Source of the DNA: Legionellaceae bacterium
GTDB taxonomy: Bacteria > Pseudomonadota > Gammaproteobacteria > Legionellales > Legionellaceae
DNA length: 13,778 nucleotides
Assembly: GCA_947470005.1 (NCBI GenBank)
Contig: CANISA010000013.1
Location: forward strand, 1 to 13,778
Reading direction: 5' to 3'
Position numbers and translations under genes: made by a program. The notes below the pieces were generated by a model, which did not search any database, was not told the origin of the DNA, and saw nothing but the letters and a program-made list of their open reading frames with translations. Below are positions 1 to 7,088 of the stretch, one piece after another (within the stretch, counting starts at the first letter, position 1; each line of letters begins with the position of its first letter).

Positions 1-1047
1 AATCACGGTCTTGTCTTGAAGGCGAAGCTTATCAATAATTCCAAGAGCCGCTGAGATGTGGCCTCCCCCCCCGCTGCACGCGAGGACAAAGGGGCGCCGC
101 AGGGTTACGTCCGGGATGTTGGGCACTGGGACAGGGAGAGAATGAGGATCGGAGCGCCCTATGGAGGGATTGAGGGTGGCGAAAACGTCTTTGGGAATGA
201 CACCACCGCCTGCGGGGCTCTCAATGTGAATATTCTGACGATTTACGCCCAGTAAAAGCAAACGTTCAATTTGAGCGGCGGTATCAACGGTCTGGTCATG
301 TTGGGTCCATGTTATGCCTTTGCTATGGCCGCACCCTGGTGAATTAAAACCCACCACGGTGGCACCAATGTTTGTTGCCGTTTGTTGAAAATGCGTCAGT
401 GACTGAAGGTAATTTTGATTCTGTTTAGGGCAACAAATAATAAATATTCGTTCAGACAGGGGCTTATCTACCTCGCCCAATGAGGGCACTTCAACGGAGT
501 CTAATACGGCACCGTTGGGTGTTTGTAAGCTAAAAAAAGTAAAGCAAGCGGGATGCTTCGTAAATACTGCTGCCTCTCCATGTCGTTTAACCAACGCCTC
601 GAGAAAATAGGCATGAAGGGCATCATCAAGGTACTCTACGCCCTTTAGATGAAGGTGCTGCCAATCAAACGATGGACCGGTTGATTTGGCTATTTTTTCA
701 ACTAGTTGATCAATATAAGCTTTTTCTGATGGGCTATCTAAGTTAAGTCGAGTTTGCCGTCTGGACGCGATAAACGGTAATGTTAAGAGGAGATCCCATA
801 ACCATTTGAGGCGCGTTTGAGGCGTGAGATCAATGATGATATGTGTGTCTTTTTCAAGAGACACGTAATGGATAGGTGATTCGTGTTTAAACCATGGCAG
901 TCTGACGAGCGCGAGTGTAAAAAAAATAACCCAGCGCAGTAACGAGAAGAAGATCCGCGGGAGGTCCATCCGTCGCTGCATCAGTGAGTTTGATGGATGC
1001 GTCAGCACATAATAGGCATGGTCTTTGTTTAAAAATGATTTACTCAT
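1..1047 (-). CDS. Alpha/beta-hydrolase-like protein with glycine-rich GT-B-like loop (partial, 3' end outside window)
   Basis: An open frame of 349 codons runs from an ATG at 1047 to the left edge with no stop, so only the N-terminal part is visible. It is not recognised with certainty. A hydrophobic, possibly membrane-associated stretch lies at residues 32-50. Residues 231-244 (VVGFNSPGCGHSKG) look like the N-x-R-G-x-G-x-S-x-G strand/loop of alpha/beta hydrolases. Residues 275-283 (IESPAGGGV) sit where the nucleophile elbow G-x-S-x-G-G is expected, but proline stands where serine should be. Residues 320-340 (FVLACSGGGGHISAALG...) resemble the glycine-rich first loop of MurG/MGD-synthase-type GT-B enzymes. 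The start overlaps the stop of the upstream 5'-nucleotidase by one base (TGATG), which suggests translational coupling. Such large hydrolase-like proteins occur among Legionella Dot/Icm substrates (SidB/Sdb type); this link is a memory-based hypothesis. The frame is secure, the function is not. Confidence 0.72.
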   Translation of the reverse strand, partial: MSKSFLNKDHAYYVLTHPSNSLMQRRMDLPRIFFSLLRWVIFFTLALVRLPWFKHESPIHYVSLEKDTHIIIDLTPQTRLKWLWDLLLTLPFIASRRQTRLNLDSPSEKAYIDQLVEKIAKSTGPSFDWQHLHLKGVEYLDDALHAYFLEALVKRHGEAAVFTKHPACFTFFSLQTPNGAVLDSVEVPSLGEVDKPLSERIFIICCPKQNQNYLQSLTHFQQTATNIGATVVGFNSPGCGHSKGITWTQHDQTVDTAAQIERLLLLGVNRQNIHIESPAGGGVIPKDVFATLNPSIGRSDPHSLPVPVPNIPDVTLRRPFVLACSGGGGHISAALGIIDKLRLQDKTVI

Positions 1048-2423
1048 CAGTCTGTATGATCATGTGCAAGCGATCGCCGGTGGGCTCGAAAGTACGTGAG
1101 GGGTGAGCAATCAAAGAGATCCGTGAGTTTTTCCATGTAGATGCACGCGTAACGGTCGACTTGGTAGGCGAAGTAACTTTCTTCGGCACCTGCGCGAAAG
1201 ACGCGCTCCCAGGTGGGGTTGTAGAAACTACGTTGTTCGTTTAACAGTGCAGTTATTGTGCTATCGATGCTTGAAATTTGTGTTTGTAACGTGCGTATGG
1301 CCTCATCATATTGGTTTGTTTTTTCATCTTGTCGTTGGGTATCCAACTCCAGGTACTCTTGTTCGATTCTTTTTTTGATAGCCATGGATTCAATAATTTT
1401 CTGTTCAATCGGAAAGGCTTTTTTTTGTGCGGCAATTTCTTCACCGAGTTCATCAACGACCAGAGCCGTCCGCCAATTGCAATCTTTTTTCAATCGAAGA
1501 ATATCACCGTAAATGTGATCGCCAATGTATAAAATTTCATCGCCATTGAGAGCGAGATGATCAGTAAATGTGGTTGCATTTCCTCCCTGATAGACCCCGG
1601 GCGTAATTTTCCCCAGCAGATTGGTCAGTGTGCCCGTGTTAGGTTCTATGGTAAGAAAGCGGAGGTTGTCATAAAAAAAACGAGGTTTATTGGCGAATGA
1701 AATGACATATTCAAAGAGATTTAACCAGGTTTCTCCTTCCGGAAGAAAGGGGTTAATGGCGTAGTCAAGCAAGGTTTTAGTGTAGTGGTATTCGGAGTTT
1801 GTTAGAATAAAAATTTTCTTTCCATGTCGAATAAACCGTTGGATTCCTTCCACCAAATGCTGATCTTTAATCACGAAATGGTCAAGATTTTTGCTGATTT
1901 CACTCTTTAAGCTGCCGTTGGCATGGACTTTGTCCATCGCGGATAAAACATCGGTTGCTATGGCATGGTAGCTGGGCAAAGCTTGGTTGTTTTTATCTTT
2001 GAAATCAATAAGTTGTCTGTATAGAACACAAAAAGAAATAGAAAAAGAGGTATCAATAACCATATAATTTGGATTATTTAAATCAACATATGTGCTGCGA
2101 TAGAATGCCTGCTGCTCAGTAAAATGAATGGATTTCGTGCCGTGATAGCTTTGACGAATTGCGCCATAACGGTTGAGCTTAAGTATGTTGCCATTTTCGC
2201 TATCAATGACTAATCCACGAATGGCATCAGCCATGTTGAACTGAAATTGGCGAATGCCTTCCGGATAATGTTTGTTGTTGATGAGCTCCTCAACGATGAG
2301 TTGATACACCAACGTTTCGAAATTGGTTGTTTTGTAACGAATCAGCGTATGATCCATATCCAAGCCAATGAATTTAATTTTTTTCAGGTTTAAAATACGA
2401 TTAATAAACACGTTATGGCTCAT
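1047..2423 (-). CDS. HAD-IG family (cN-II type) cytosolic purine 5'-nucleotidase
   Basis: This 458-residue protein belongs to the HAD superfamily of cytosolic IMP/GMP 5'-nucleotidases, which dephosphorylate purine nucleoside monophosphates. HAD motif I is GLDMDHT at residues 20-26, with D22 as the expected nucleophile and D24 as acid/base. Motif II is FILTNS, before EYHYTK. Motif IV is YIGDHIYGD, followed by an LKKDCNWRT segment typical of the family. A coiled-coil-like stretch (about residues 355-400) precedes a C-terminal signature WERVFRAG...SYFAYQVDRYA...FRAHRRSL that matches the eukaryotic cN-II/Legionella family; the usual W-G is W-E here. A good Shine-Dalgarno (AAAGGAT) lies upstream of the ATG. 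It is 26 bases downstream of the transporter remnant and overlaps the hydrolase-like gene by one base. The family is confident; substrate preference is inferred from the family. Confidence 0.93.
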   Translation of the reverse strand: MSHNVFINRILNLKKIKFIGLDMDHTLIRYKTTNFETLVYQLIVEELINNKHYPEGIRQFQFNMADAIRGLVIDSENGNILKLNRYGAIRQSYHGTKSIHFTEQQAFYRSTYVDLNNPNYMVIDTSFSISFCVLYRQLIDFKDKNNQALPSYHAIATDVLSAMDKVHANGSLKSEISKNLDHFVIKDQHLVEGIQRFIRHGKKIFILTNSEYHYTKTLLDYAINPFLPEGETWLNLFEYVISFANKPRFFYDNLRFLTIEPNTGTLTNLLGKITPGVYQGGNATTFTDHLALNGDEILYIGDHIYGDILRLKKDCNWRTALVVDELGEEIAAQKKAFPIEQKIIESMAIKKRIEQEYLELDTQRQDEKTNQYDEAIRTLQTQISSIDSTITALLNEQRSFYNPTWERVFRAGAEESYFAYQVDRYACIYMEKLTDLFDCSPLTYFRAHRRSLAHDHTD

Positions 2424-2449
2424 GATAATCCTTTTTTTAGGTCTTTATA

Positions 2450-2740
2450 TTAACGCCTTGCATAAATAACAATGGAGAGGATGACCAACCCCATGCCGAT
2501 ACCTTGCCCTGTTGTTAACTGTTCACCGAGAAGAGCCCACGCTAAAATCACGGTAGCCACCGGCATCACAGCGGTTGATAGCGACGCCATCACCCCATCC
2601 ACGCGTTGGCAACCGAAAAACCAGAACACATGAAATAGACCGGACAAGTATTTAGACGTTACAATATTAATCCCTACCATGACTTGAGCGAGGATAAGAA
2701 ATAGGGCTCCTTGTAGAACGTCACTATTTGTTTTTTTCAT
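2450..2740 (-). pseudogene. Remnant of an EamA/DMT-family transporter with large in-frame internal deletion
   Basis: The 96-residue frame joins two ends of a drug/metabolite transporter that is normally about 280-300 residues with ten membrane helices. Residues 8-32 read as TM1 of an EamA domain. From about residue 34 the sequence matches the end of the second EamA repeat: a W-F-F-G-C-Q-R-V helix, then VMASLSTAVMPVATVILAW, the conserved LLGEQLT turn (71-76), and a final helix ending IVIYARR. About 190 residues seem to be missing, with the join near residues 31-38. Start, stop and frame are intact, so a small membrane protein could still be made. No strong ribosome site precedes the ATG. A small SMR-type transporter is an alternative, but the P-V...LGE...G helix pair fits an EamA C-terminus and the four-helix SMR layout is not seen. 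It lies between pilD and the nucleotidase gene. Confidence 0.7.
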
Positions 2741-2770
2741 GAGTCATTTCGCTATTCCAAGACCTGGTTA

Positions 2771-3646
2771 TTATACAACGAGCACGCGACTATACGATAG
2801 GTACCATTGCACCATTGTTTGTCCATAAAATAAGGTTAGTAATCCTGAAAAGCATAAAAATGGCCCGAATGGAATGGGGGTATCGTTGGGTTTTTGGGTG
2901 ACTTTTAAATAAGTCAGACCAAACAGCGCGCCTATCAATGAACTGATGAGTAAAATAAAGGGTAGCGTGGTCCATCCAAACCATGCGCCAAATGCTGCAA
3001 ATAATTTAAAATCACCATGCCCCATGCCGATTTTACCGGTTATCCAATAAAATAATTGAATGAATAACCATAAGCTTACATAAGCGCCAGCGGCACTCAG
3101 AACAGCAAGAGGGAGGGGCGTGAAGAGTGATTCTGTGTTGGCGATTAAGCCTAGCCACAATAAACCTAAGGTTAAACCATCAGGCAATAATTGATGCGCT
3201 CGGTCGATAAAACCAAGACAGATAACAATCCAAATGAAAAGCAGCGCAAACAGGAGCGTTTGTGTAAAGCCAAAATAAATGAACGCGCCTAGCGACAGGA
3301 GCATGCACAGTAACTCAACCAAGGGGTAACGAAGAGGAATGGGTTGTCGGCAGGAAGCGCATCGTCCGAGGAGTAGACAATAACTGAGCAGCGGGATGTT
3401 GTGCCAAAAGGGAATGGTTGTTTTGCAGGACGGACAAAACGATCGCGGGAAAAATAAATTCACGGTTGTTGTCACCGGGGCGTTGGGTATGTCTAAGAAG
3501 TCGTGGCACTCTGTGCGCCATGTAGTATTTAACATGAGGGGTAAGCGATGGATGACCACGTTCAGTACACTTCCTATCAGCAGAGAGAATACCGCAAATA
3601 AAAAGAGGCACGTGCCGGGGTAGAGAGCCAGAAGGGTTTGGATCAT
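2771..3646 (-). CDS. pilD: Type IV prepilin peptidase / N-methyltransferase PilD
   Basis: PilD is the polytopic inner-membrane aspartic protease that cleaves leader peptides of type IV pilins and type II secretion pseudopilins and methylates the new N-terminus. At 291 residues it has the usual length. The N-terminal domain shows SVLNVVIHRLP (26-36) and two zinc-binding CxxC pairs (C71/C74 and C96/C99). The first catalytic aspartate is D148 in GFIDRAHQLLPD, the second D212 in GMGHGDFKLFAAFGAWFGW, the GxGD-type motif. Hydrophobic helices fill the rest. The ATG overlaps the pilC stop by one base (TGATG), and an AGGAG element lies about ten bases upstream inside pilC, so translation is probably coupled to pilC. 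It may also serve a type II secretion system elsewhere in the genome. Nothing odd was seen in the catalytic core. Confidence 0.96.
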   Translation of the reverse strand: MIQTLLALYPGTCLFLFAVFSLLIGSVLNVVIHRLPLMLNTTWRTECHDFLDIPNAPVTTTVNLFFPRSFCPSCKTTIPFWHNIPLLSYCLLLGRCASCRQPIPLRYPLVELLCMLLSLGAFIYFGFTQTLLFALLFIWIVICLGFIDRAHQLLPDGLTLGLLWLGLIANTESLFTPLPLAVLSAAGAYVSLWLFIQLFYWITGKIGMGHGDFKLFAAFGAWFGWTTLPFILLISSLIGALFGLTYLKVTQKPNDTPIPFGPFLCFSGLLTLFYGQTMVQWYLSYSRVLVV

Positions 3647-4848
3647 CAGACGATCGCTCCTAATTGAAAAATGGGTAGATACATGGCGACAATGAGCGCG
3701 CCCACGATGATGCCTAGAACAGCCATGAGCAGCGGCTCTGCTAAACGGCTGAGTGCGTGAGTGGCATCGTTCAATGCCTCGTCATATTGTGTGGCGATGT
3801 GAGCCAGCATGGGCTCTAGTTTGCCAGATTCCTCACCAATAGCTACCATCTGGATAACCATGCTGGGGAATCGACGTGATTGCTCCATGGCGGATTGAAG
3901 TGCTAGCCCATGGGTTACGTTTTCTCGAATAGACACCATAGCTTGTGTGTAGACTCGGTTTCCGGCAACACCTGCAGCAGCCTTTAATGCGTCGATGAGC
4001 GGCAAGCCTGCCGTGAGGGTAATGGAGAGGGTATGGGTTAATCGGGCAATCACCGCGTGTTCTAGGACATGGCCTAACCAAGGAAGGGCTAGCAAAAACC
4101 GGTCCATTGCAAATGCCACCCCTGTTGAGTGGCAGAGGGCATAGCGAAAGGCATAAACACTGGTCATGGTGAGGACACCCCCTAACACCCAATAGGTTTT
4201 TAATCCATTGGATAGGCGGATAACGACGCGCGTGAAGGGTGGTAGCTCCGCACCAAAACTATTAAAAAGAGATTCAAATTGAGGGACGACAAATAACAGT
4301 AGACCCAAGGTGACGCAGAGTGCGAGGAACAAAATGGCCAAGGGGTATGTTAATGTTGCTCGGATTTTTTTTCTGATTGCAGCAACATGCTCTTGATAAC
4401 GCGCCAGTTTCATTAATAGAAGCGCCAACGCTCCAGACTGCTCTCCAGCATCAACGAGGTTACAAAAAAGAGGGTTGAAAAATTGGGGGTGTTTGCGAAG
4501 GGCATCCGCGAAGGTAATTCCTGTCTGTACGTCTTGTTTTATTGTATCCAGAAGGGCCTGGATTTTTGGATTTTTTTGGCCGTTTTTTAGGGTGTTAAAC
4601 GCTTGGATTAAGGGGATCTGTGCGTTTAATAGGGTTGCCATCTGCCGACTAAACAGCGTGATGTCTTCTGGATTGATGTTTCGATTAAATCGTTCGGACC
4701 AGGTTCGTTGTATTTTCTTTATTTTTTGTGCGGTGATCCCTTGTTGGTGCAGCAACACTTTGGCAACAGTCGGGCTCTGGGCTTGAATGTTGCCAAAGGA
4801 TGGTAGGCCCGCGGCGTCCAAGCCCACCCATTTATATTGTGTGAGCAA
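3646..4848 (-). CDS. pilC: Type IV pilus inner-membrane platform protein PilC (probable TTG start)
   Basis: PilC is the integral inner-membrane platform of the type IV pilus and works with the PilB and PilT ATPases. Two T2SSF domains are visible: the first starts near DITLFSRQMATLLNAQIPL with its GEQSG turn at about residues 135-139, the second starts near ARLTHTLSITLTAGLPL with GEESG at about 338-342. Hydrophobic helices lie near 165-188, 219-237 and 371-393. The frame is open to an ATG at 4968 (440 residues), but that would overlap the end of gltA by 97 bases and add an atypical head. The TTG at 4848 gives 400 residues beginning at the family's conserved head (LTQYKWVGLDAAG), starts 23 bases after the gltA stop, and fits the usual PilC length. 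No strong ribosome site precedes the TTG. pilD follows with a one-base overlap. pilB, the usual upstream partner, is not next to it. Confidence 0.9.
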   Translation of the reverse strand: MLTQYKWVGLDAAGLPSFGNIQAQSPTVAKVLLHQQGITAQKIKKIQRTWSERFNRNINPEDITLFSRQMATLLNAQIPLIQAFNTLKNGQKNPKIQALLDTIKQDVQTGITFADALRKHPQFFNPLFCNLVDAGEQSGALALLLMKLARYQEHVAAIRKKIRATLTYPLAILFLALCVTLGLLLFVVPQFESLFNSFGAELPPFTRVVIRLSNGLKTYWVLGGVLTMTSVYAFRYALCHSTGVAFAMDRFLLALPWLGHVLEHAVIARLTHTLSITLTAGLPLIDALKAAAGVAGNRVYTQAMVSIRENVTHGLALQSAMEQSRRFPSMVIQMVAIGEESGKLEPMLAHIATQYDEALNDATHALSRLAEPLLMAVLGIIVGALIVAMYLPIFQLGAIV

Positions 4849-4871
4849 AGGACGGCGCTGGCTTGGGTGCC

Positions 4872-6143
4872 CTAGGTGAGGTCGCGTTGCTTTTCTCCGG
4901 TATAGAGTTGGCGTGGCCTGCCAATTTTTGATTTTGATGCCGCCATTTCCATCCAGTGCGACATCCACCCTACAGTACGAGCTAAGGCAAAGATAACGGT
5001 GAACATGTTGGTGGGGATCCCGATGGCGCTCAAGGTGATACCTGAATAAAAATCGACATTGGGGTATAGCTTTTTCTCAACAAAATAATCGTCTTCTAAG
5101 GCGATGCGTTCTAATTCCATGGCAAGTTTGAAGAGCGGCTCATTTTGTGCGCCTAGCGTTTCCAGCACTTTGTGGCATGTTTCACGCATTACTTTTGCAC
5201 GAGGGTCGTAGCTTTTGTAGACGCGGTGGCCAAAGCCCATCAAGCGGAAGGGATCGTTTTTATCTTTCGCACGCTTAATAAAATGATTAATTTGGTTAAT
5301 ATCACCAATTTCATGAAGCATATTTAAGCAGGCCTCATTTGCGCCACCGTGAGCAGGTCCCCACAACGCTCCAATACCTGCTGAAATACAGGCAAATGGA
5401 TTCGCGCCGGTGGAGCCCGCCAAGCGCACGGTGGAGGTTGATGCATTTTGTTCATGATCCGCATGCAAGGTAAAAATGGTGTCCATGGCGCTTACAATGA
5501 TGGGATCGGGTCGGCTTTCTTCGGACGGGACACCAAACATCATATGTAGAAAGTTCTCGGCATAAGACATTTTATTTTGAGGGTACATGTACGGTTGCCC
5601 AACGGAATACTTATAACTCATCGCGGCCAAGGTGGGCATTTTTGCAATCAAGCGAATGGCGGATGTGTAACGATCCTGTTCGCTGTTGAGATCCATAGAG
5701 TCATGATAAAATGCAGACAACGCACCCACAATCCCGACCATGATGGCCATGGGATGTGCGTCGCGGCGAAAACCATTTAAAAACTGGTACATTTGTTGAT
5801 GCACCATGGTGTGATTAATAATCAAGCCATTAAAATGTGTCTTCTCCGCGTCGTCAGGGAGCTCTCCGTTGAGTAATAAGTAGCAGACATCCAGGAAGTC
5901 TTTCTTTTTAGCTAATTGCTCGATGGGGTAGCCTCGATAAAGCAAGGTGCCTTTGTCGCCATCGATGAAGGTTATTTTCGATTCGCATGAGGCGGTGGAG
6001 ACAAAGCCGGGATCAAACGTGAACACACCCAAGGCACTGAGACGATTGATATCAATGACATCATTGCCAAGGGTTGGCGTGTAGATAGGGAGGTCAACAG
6101 GCTCTCTGCCCTTGAGGCTTAGTCGTGCCATTTTATCTGTCAT
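4872..6143 (-). CDS. gltA: Citrate synthase (type II, hexameric family)
   Basis: GltA condenses oxaloacetate and acetyl-CoA to citrate, the entry step of the TCA cycle in the cytoplasm. The 423-residue product has the length of the gram-negative, NADH-sensitive class. The catalytic triad is recognisable: H265 in WGPAHGGANEA, H306 in MGFGHRVYKSYDPRAK and D364 in YPNVDFYSG. The N-terminal beta-rich domain of the long class is present (ITFIDGDKGTLLYRGYPIEQLA at about 57-78). The ATG is preceded by AGGAGC at a good distance, and a TTGACT-17-TATAGT promoter lies about 50 bases upstream. pilC starts 23 bases after the stop with no terminator seen between them, so gltA transcription may run into the pilus genes. 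No defect was seen. Confidence 0.97.
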   Translation of the reverse strand: MTDKMARLSLKGREPVDLPIYTPTLGNDVIDINRLSALGVFTFDPGFVSTASCESKITFIDGDKGTLLYRGYPIEQLAKKKDFLDVCYLLLNGELPDDAEKTHFNGLIINHTMVHQQMYQFLNGFRRDAHPMAIMVGIVGALSAFYHDSMDLNSEQDRYTSAIRLIAKMPTLAAMSYKYSVGQPYMYPQNKMSYAENFLHMMFGVPSEESRPDPIIVSAMDTIFTLHADHEQNASTSTVRLAGSTGANPFACISAGIGALWGPAHGGANEACLNMLHEIGDINQINHFIKRAKDKNDPFRLMGFGHRVYKSYDPRAKVMRETCHKVLETLGAQNEPLFKLAMELERIALEDDYFVEKKLYPNVDFYSGITLSAIGIPTNMFTVIFALARTVGWMSHWMEMAASKSKIGRPRQLYTGEKQRDLT

Positions 6144-6193
6144 GGGTGCTCCTGTTTTAAACGCGTGACTTGATTCTTATTTGCTCTAGGCGC

Positions 6194-6222
6194 ACTATAT
6201 AAAAATGCTGGCCGACAGTCAA
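6194..6222 (-). promoter_or_regulatory. Sigma70-type promoter for gltA
   Basis: On the minus strand TTGACT (6222-6217) and TATAGT (6199-6194) are separated by exactly 17 bases, a near-consensus -35/-10 pair. Transcription would start near 6187, leaving a leader of about 40 bases before the gltA ATG with its AGGAGC site. The plus strand carries TATATA at 6196-6201 over the same bases, so the -10 element could be shared with a divergent, weaker plus-strand promoter (TTGATT at 6170-6175, a poor 20-base spacing). Confidence 0.7.
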
Positions 6223-6246
6223 TTTTTCCAGAGGGAGAATGCGTTA

Positions 6247-6705
6247 ATGAAAGGGTTTCGATTCGTTTCTATGTTGTTTGGTGTGTTATTTTCTGCGCTA
6301 GCCATCGCGTTCCCTTGTTATATGACGTTGGTGAAAGACAGTTGTTGGACAAATTACAACGTCACCGTCAAAGTGAATGATACGAGTAAAGACAAGGTTA
6401 TTGCAACCATCAACGTACCAGAGGATAAACAATGGGTTCGCGCTAAATTTGAGTGTGAGCCTAAGCAAACGTTTATGCTCATCGCATCCTTCATGCCAGC
6501 GTTTTGGAAGGCGGATGAAGGCAAAGAGTATCCTGCTAAACGTTATTGGGCCCTTCCAGAAACGATTGTCGGGAAGACCCGCGCGTGGAACATGAATATT
6601 TGTTACCCGGCTGATTTCTCAGCCGTGCCGCTTCCCCCTGATGCGTCGGGGAAATGCGCATGTGACATGACAAAAATTCCGTCGGTTAAACCCGTAAAGG
6701 ATTGA
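6247..6705 (+). CDS. Small exported protein with six cysteines, function unknown
   Basis: I do not recognise this 152-residue protein. An ATG at 6205 exists in frame, but it lies inside the gltA promoter. The ATG at 6247 is preceded by GAGGGAG at suitable spacing and yields a clean signal peptide (MKGFRF then a hydrophobic core, probable cleavage after ALAIA, residues 17-21). The mature part has six cysteines (24, 33, 70, 119, 137, 139), enough for three disulfides, which fits a periplasmic or secreted protein. C24 does not follow a typical lipobox closely. The middle (residues 36-80) alternates polar and hydrophobic residues like beta strands, and the sequence is rich in aromatics (W34, W63, W87, W101, W114). 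The tail is polar and proline-rich with a C-A-C pair. It lies divergent from gltA, with another small exported protein 73 bases downstream. Confidence 0.8.
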   Translation: MKGFRFVSMLFGVLFSALAIAFPCYMTLVKDSCWTNYNVTVKVNDTSKDKVIATINVPEDKQWVRAKFECEPKQTFMLIASFMPAFWKADEGKEYPAKRYWALPETIVGKTRAWNMNICYPADFSAVPLPPDASGKCACDMTKIPSVKPVKD

Positions 6706-6730
6706 TTGAAAAACGTTATTGTACTAGCAT
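6702..6730 (+). promoter_or_regulatory. Candidate promoter for the small repeat protein
   Basis: TTGATT (6702-6707) and TAGCAT (6725-6730) are spaced by 17 bases. The -35 element overlaps the stop codon of the six-cysteine protein gene. A start near 6737 would give a leader of about 40 bases with an AAGGAG ribosome site. The match is moderate (the -10 agrees at four of six bases); co-transcription with the upstream gene is equally possible. Confidence 0.35.
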
Positions 6731-6778
6731 GGTCGATGAGAGAATGAGAACATGAGTCTAAATAACAAGGAGTGTAAG

Positions 6779-7027
6779 ATGAATAAATTATTAGTGTTAC
6801 CCGTTTTATTGTTCGGCGTTGCTACTGGTAGCGTGTTTGCAACCACAACGACTGACCCTGTGACAGGCGCAGTACAGGGCACAGAGCATGTCGCGAAAGG
6901 TGTGGGTAACGGCACGGTCAATGCGGCGAAGCATGTTGGCAAAGCGGCGAAAGATGTGTTGGTTGGAACAGGTAAAGCCGTTGAAGCAGTTGGCAAAGGC
7001 GCGGCTGATCTCGTAACCGGCAAATAG
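6779..7027 (+). CDS. Small exported Ala/Gly/Lys-rich repeat protein, function unknown
   Basis: This 82-residue protein is not recognised. The start at 6779 is chosen over the in-frame ATG at 6752 because AAGGAG lies six bases upstream and the resulting N-terminus is a standard signal peptide (MNKLLVLPVLLFGVATGSVFA, cleavage likely after A21). The mature part of about 61 residues is low in complexity: Thr/Gly-rich at first, then three roughly 15-residue units beginning EHVAKG, KHVGKA and KAVEAV, rich in Ala, Gly, Val and Lys with no cysteine or aromatic residue. The spacing of Val and Lys suggests amphipathic helices of apolipoprotein or LEA character. It is mildly basic. A strong terminator follows immediately, so the gene ends this small plus-strand unit. 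It could be a periplasmic or surface-associated peptide; no function is claimed. Confidence 0.75.
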   Translation: MNKLLVLPVLLFGVATGSVFATTTTDPVTGAVQGTEHVAKGVGNGTVNAAKHVGKAAKDVLVGTGKAVEAVGKGAADLVTGK

Positions 7028-7044
7028 CTGCGTGTTTGTTGTAG

Positions 7045-7076
7045 AGGGCGTCCCGTTGCGTGCGCCCTTTTTTTTT
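7045..7076 (+). terminator. Intrinsic terminator after the small exported protein genes
   Basis: AGGGCG (7045-7050) pairs perfectly with CGCCCT (7063-7068) around a 12-base loop, and a run of nine T residues (7068-7076) follows directly. This is a textbook rho-independent terminator for plus-strand transcription, 17 bases after the stop codon. It lies between convergent genes; no matching T-run exists on the other strand, so it should act on the plus strand only. Confidence 0.88.
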
Positions 7077-7088
7077 GTTGCACGGTCA

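Noticed and set aside
58..255. A plus-strand open frame of 65 codons at the left edge.
   Set aside because: It is antisense to the open 349-codon minus-strand gene, has no ribosome site and resembles no known protein.
2770..2775. A TATAAT hexamer on the minus strand, as a promoter for the transporter remnant.
   Set aside because: It overlaps the pilD stop codon and no acceptable -35 sits 16-18 bases upstream.
6205..6246. A 14-residue upstream extension of the six-cysteine protein from an ATG at 6205.
   Set aside because: It would bury the signal peptide, lacks a ribosome site, and lies within the divergent gltA promoter.
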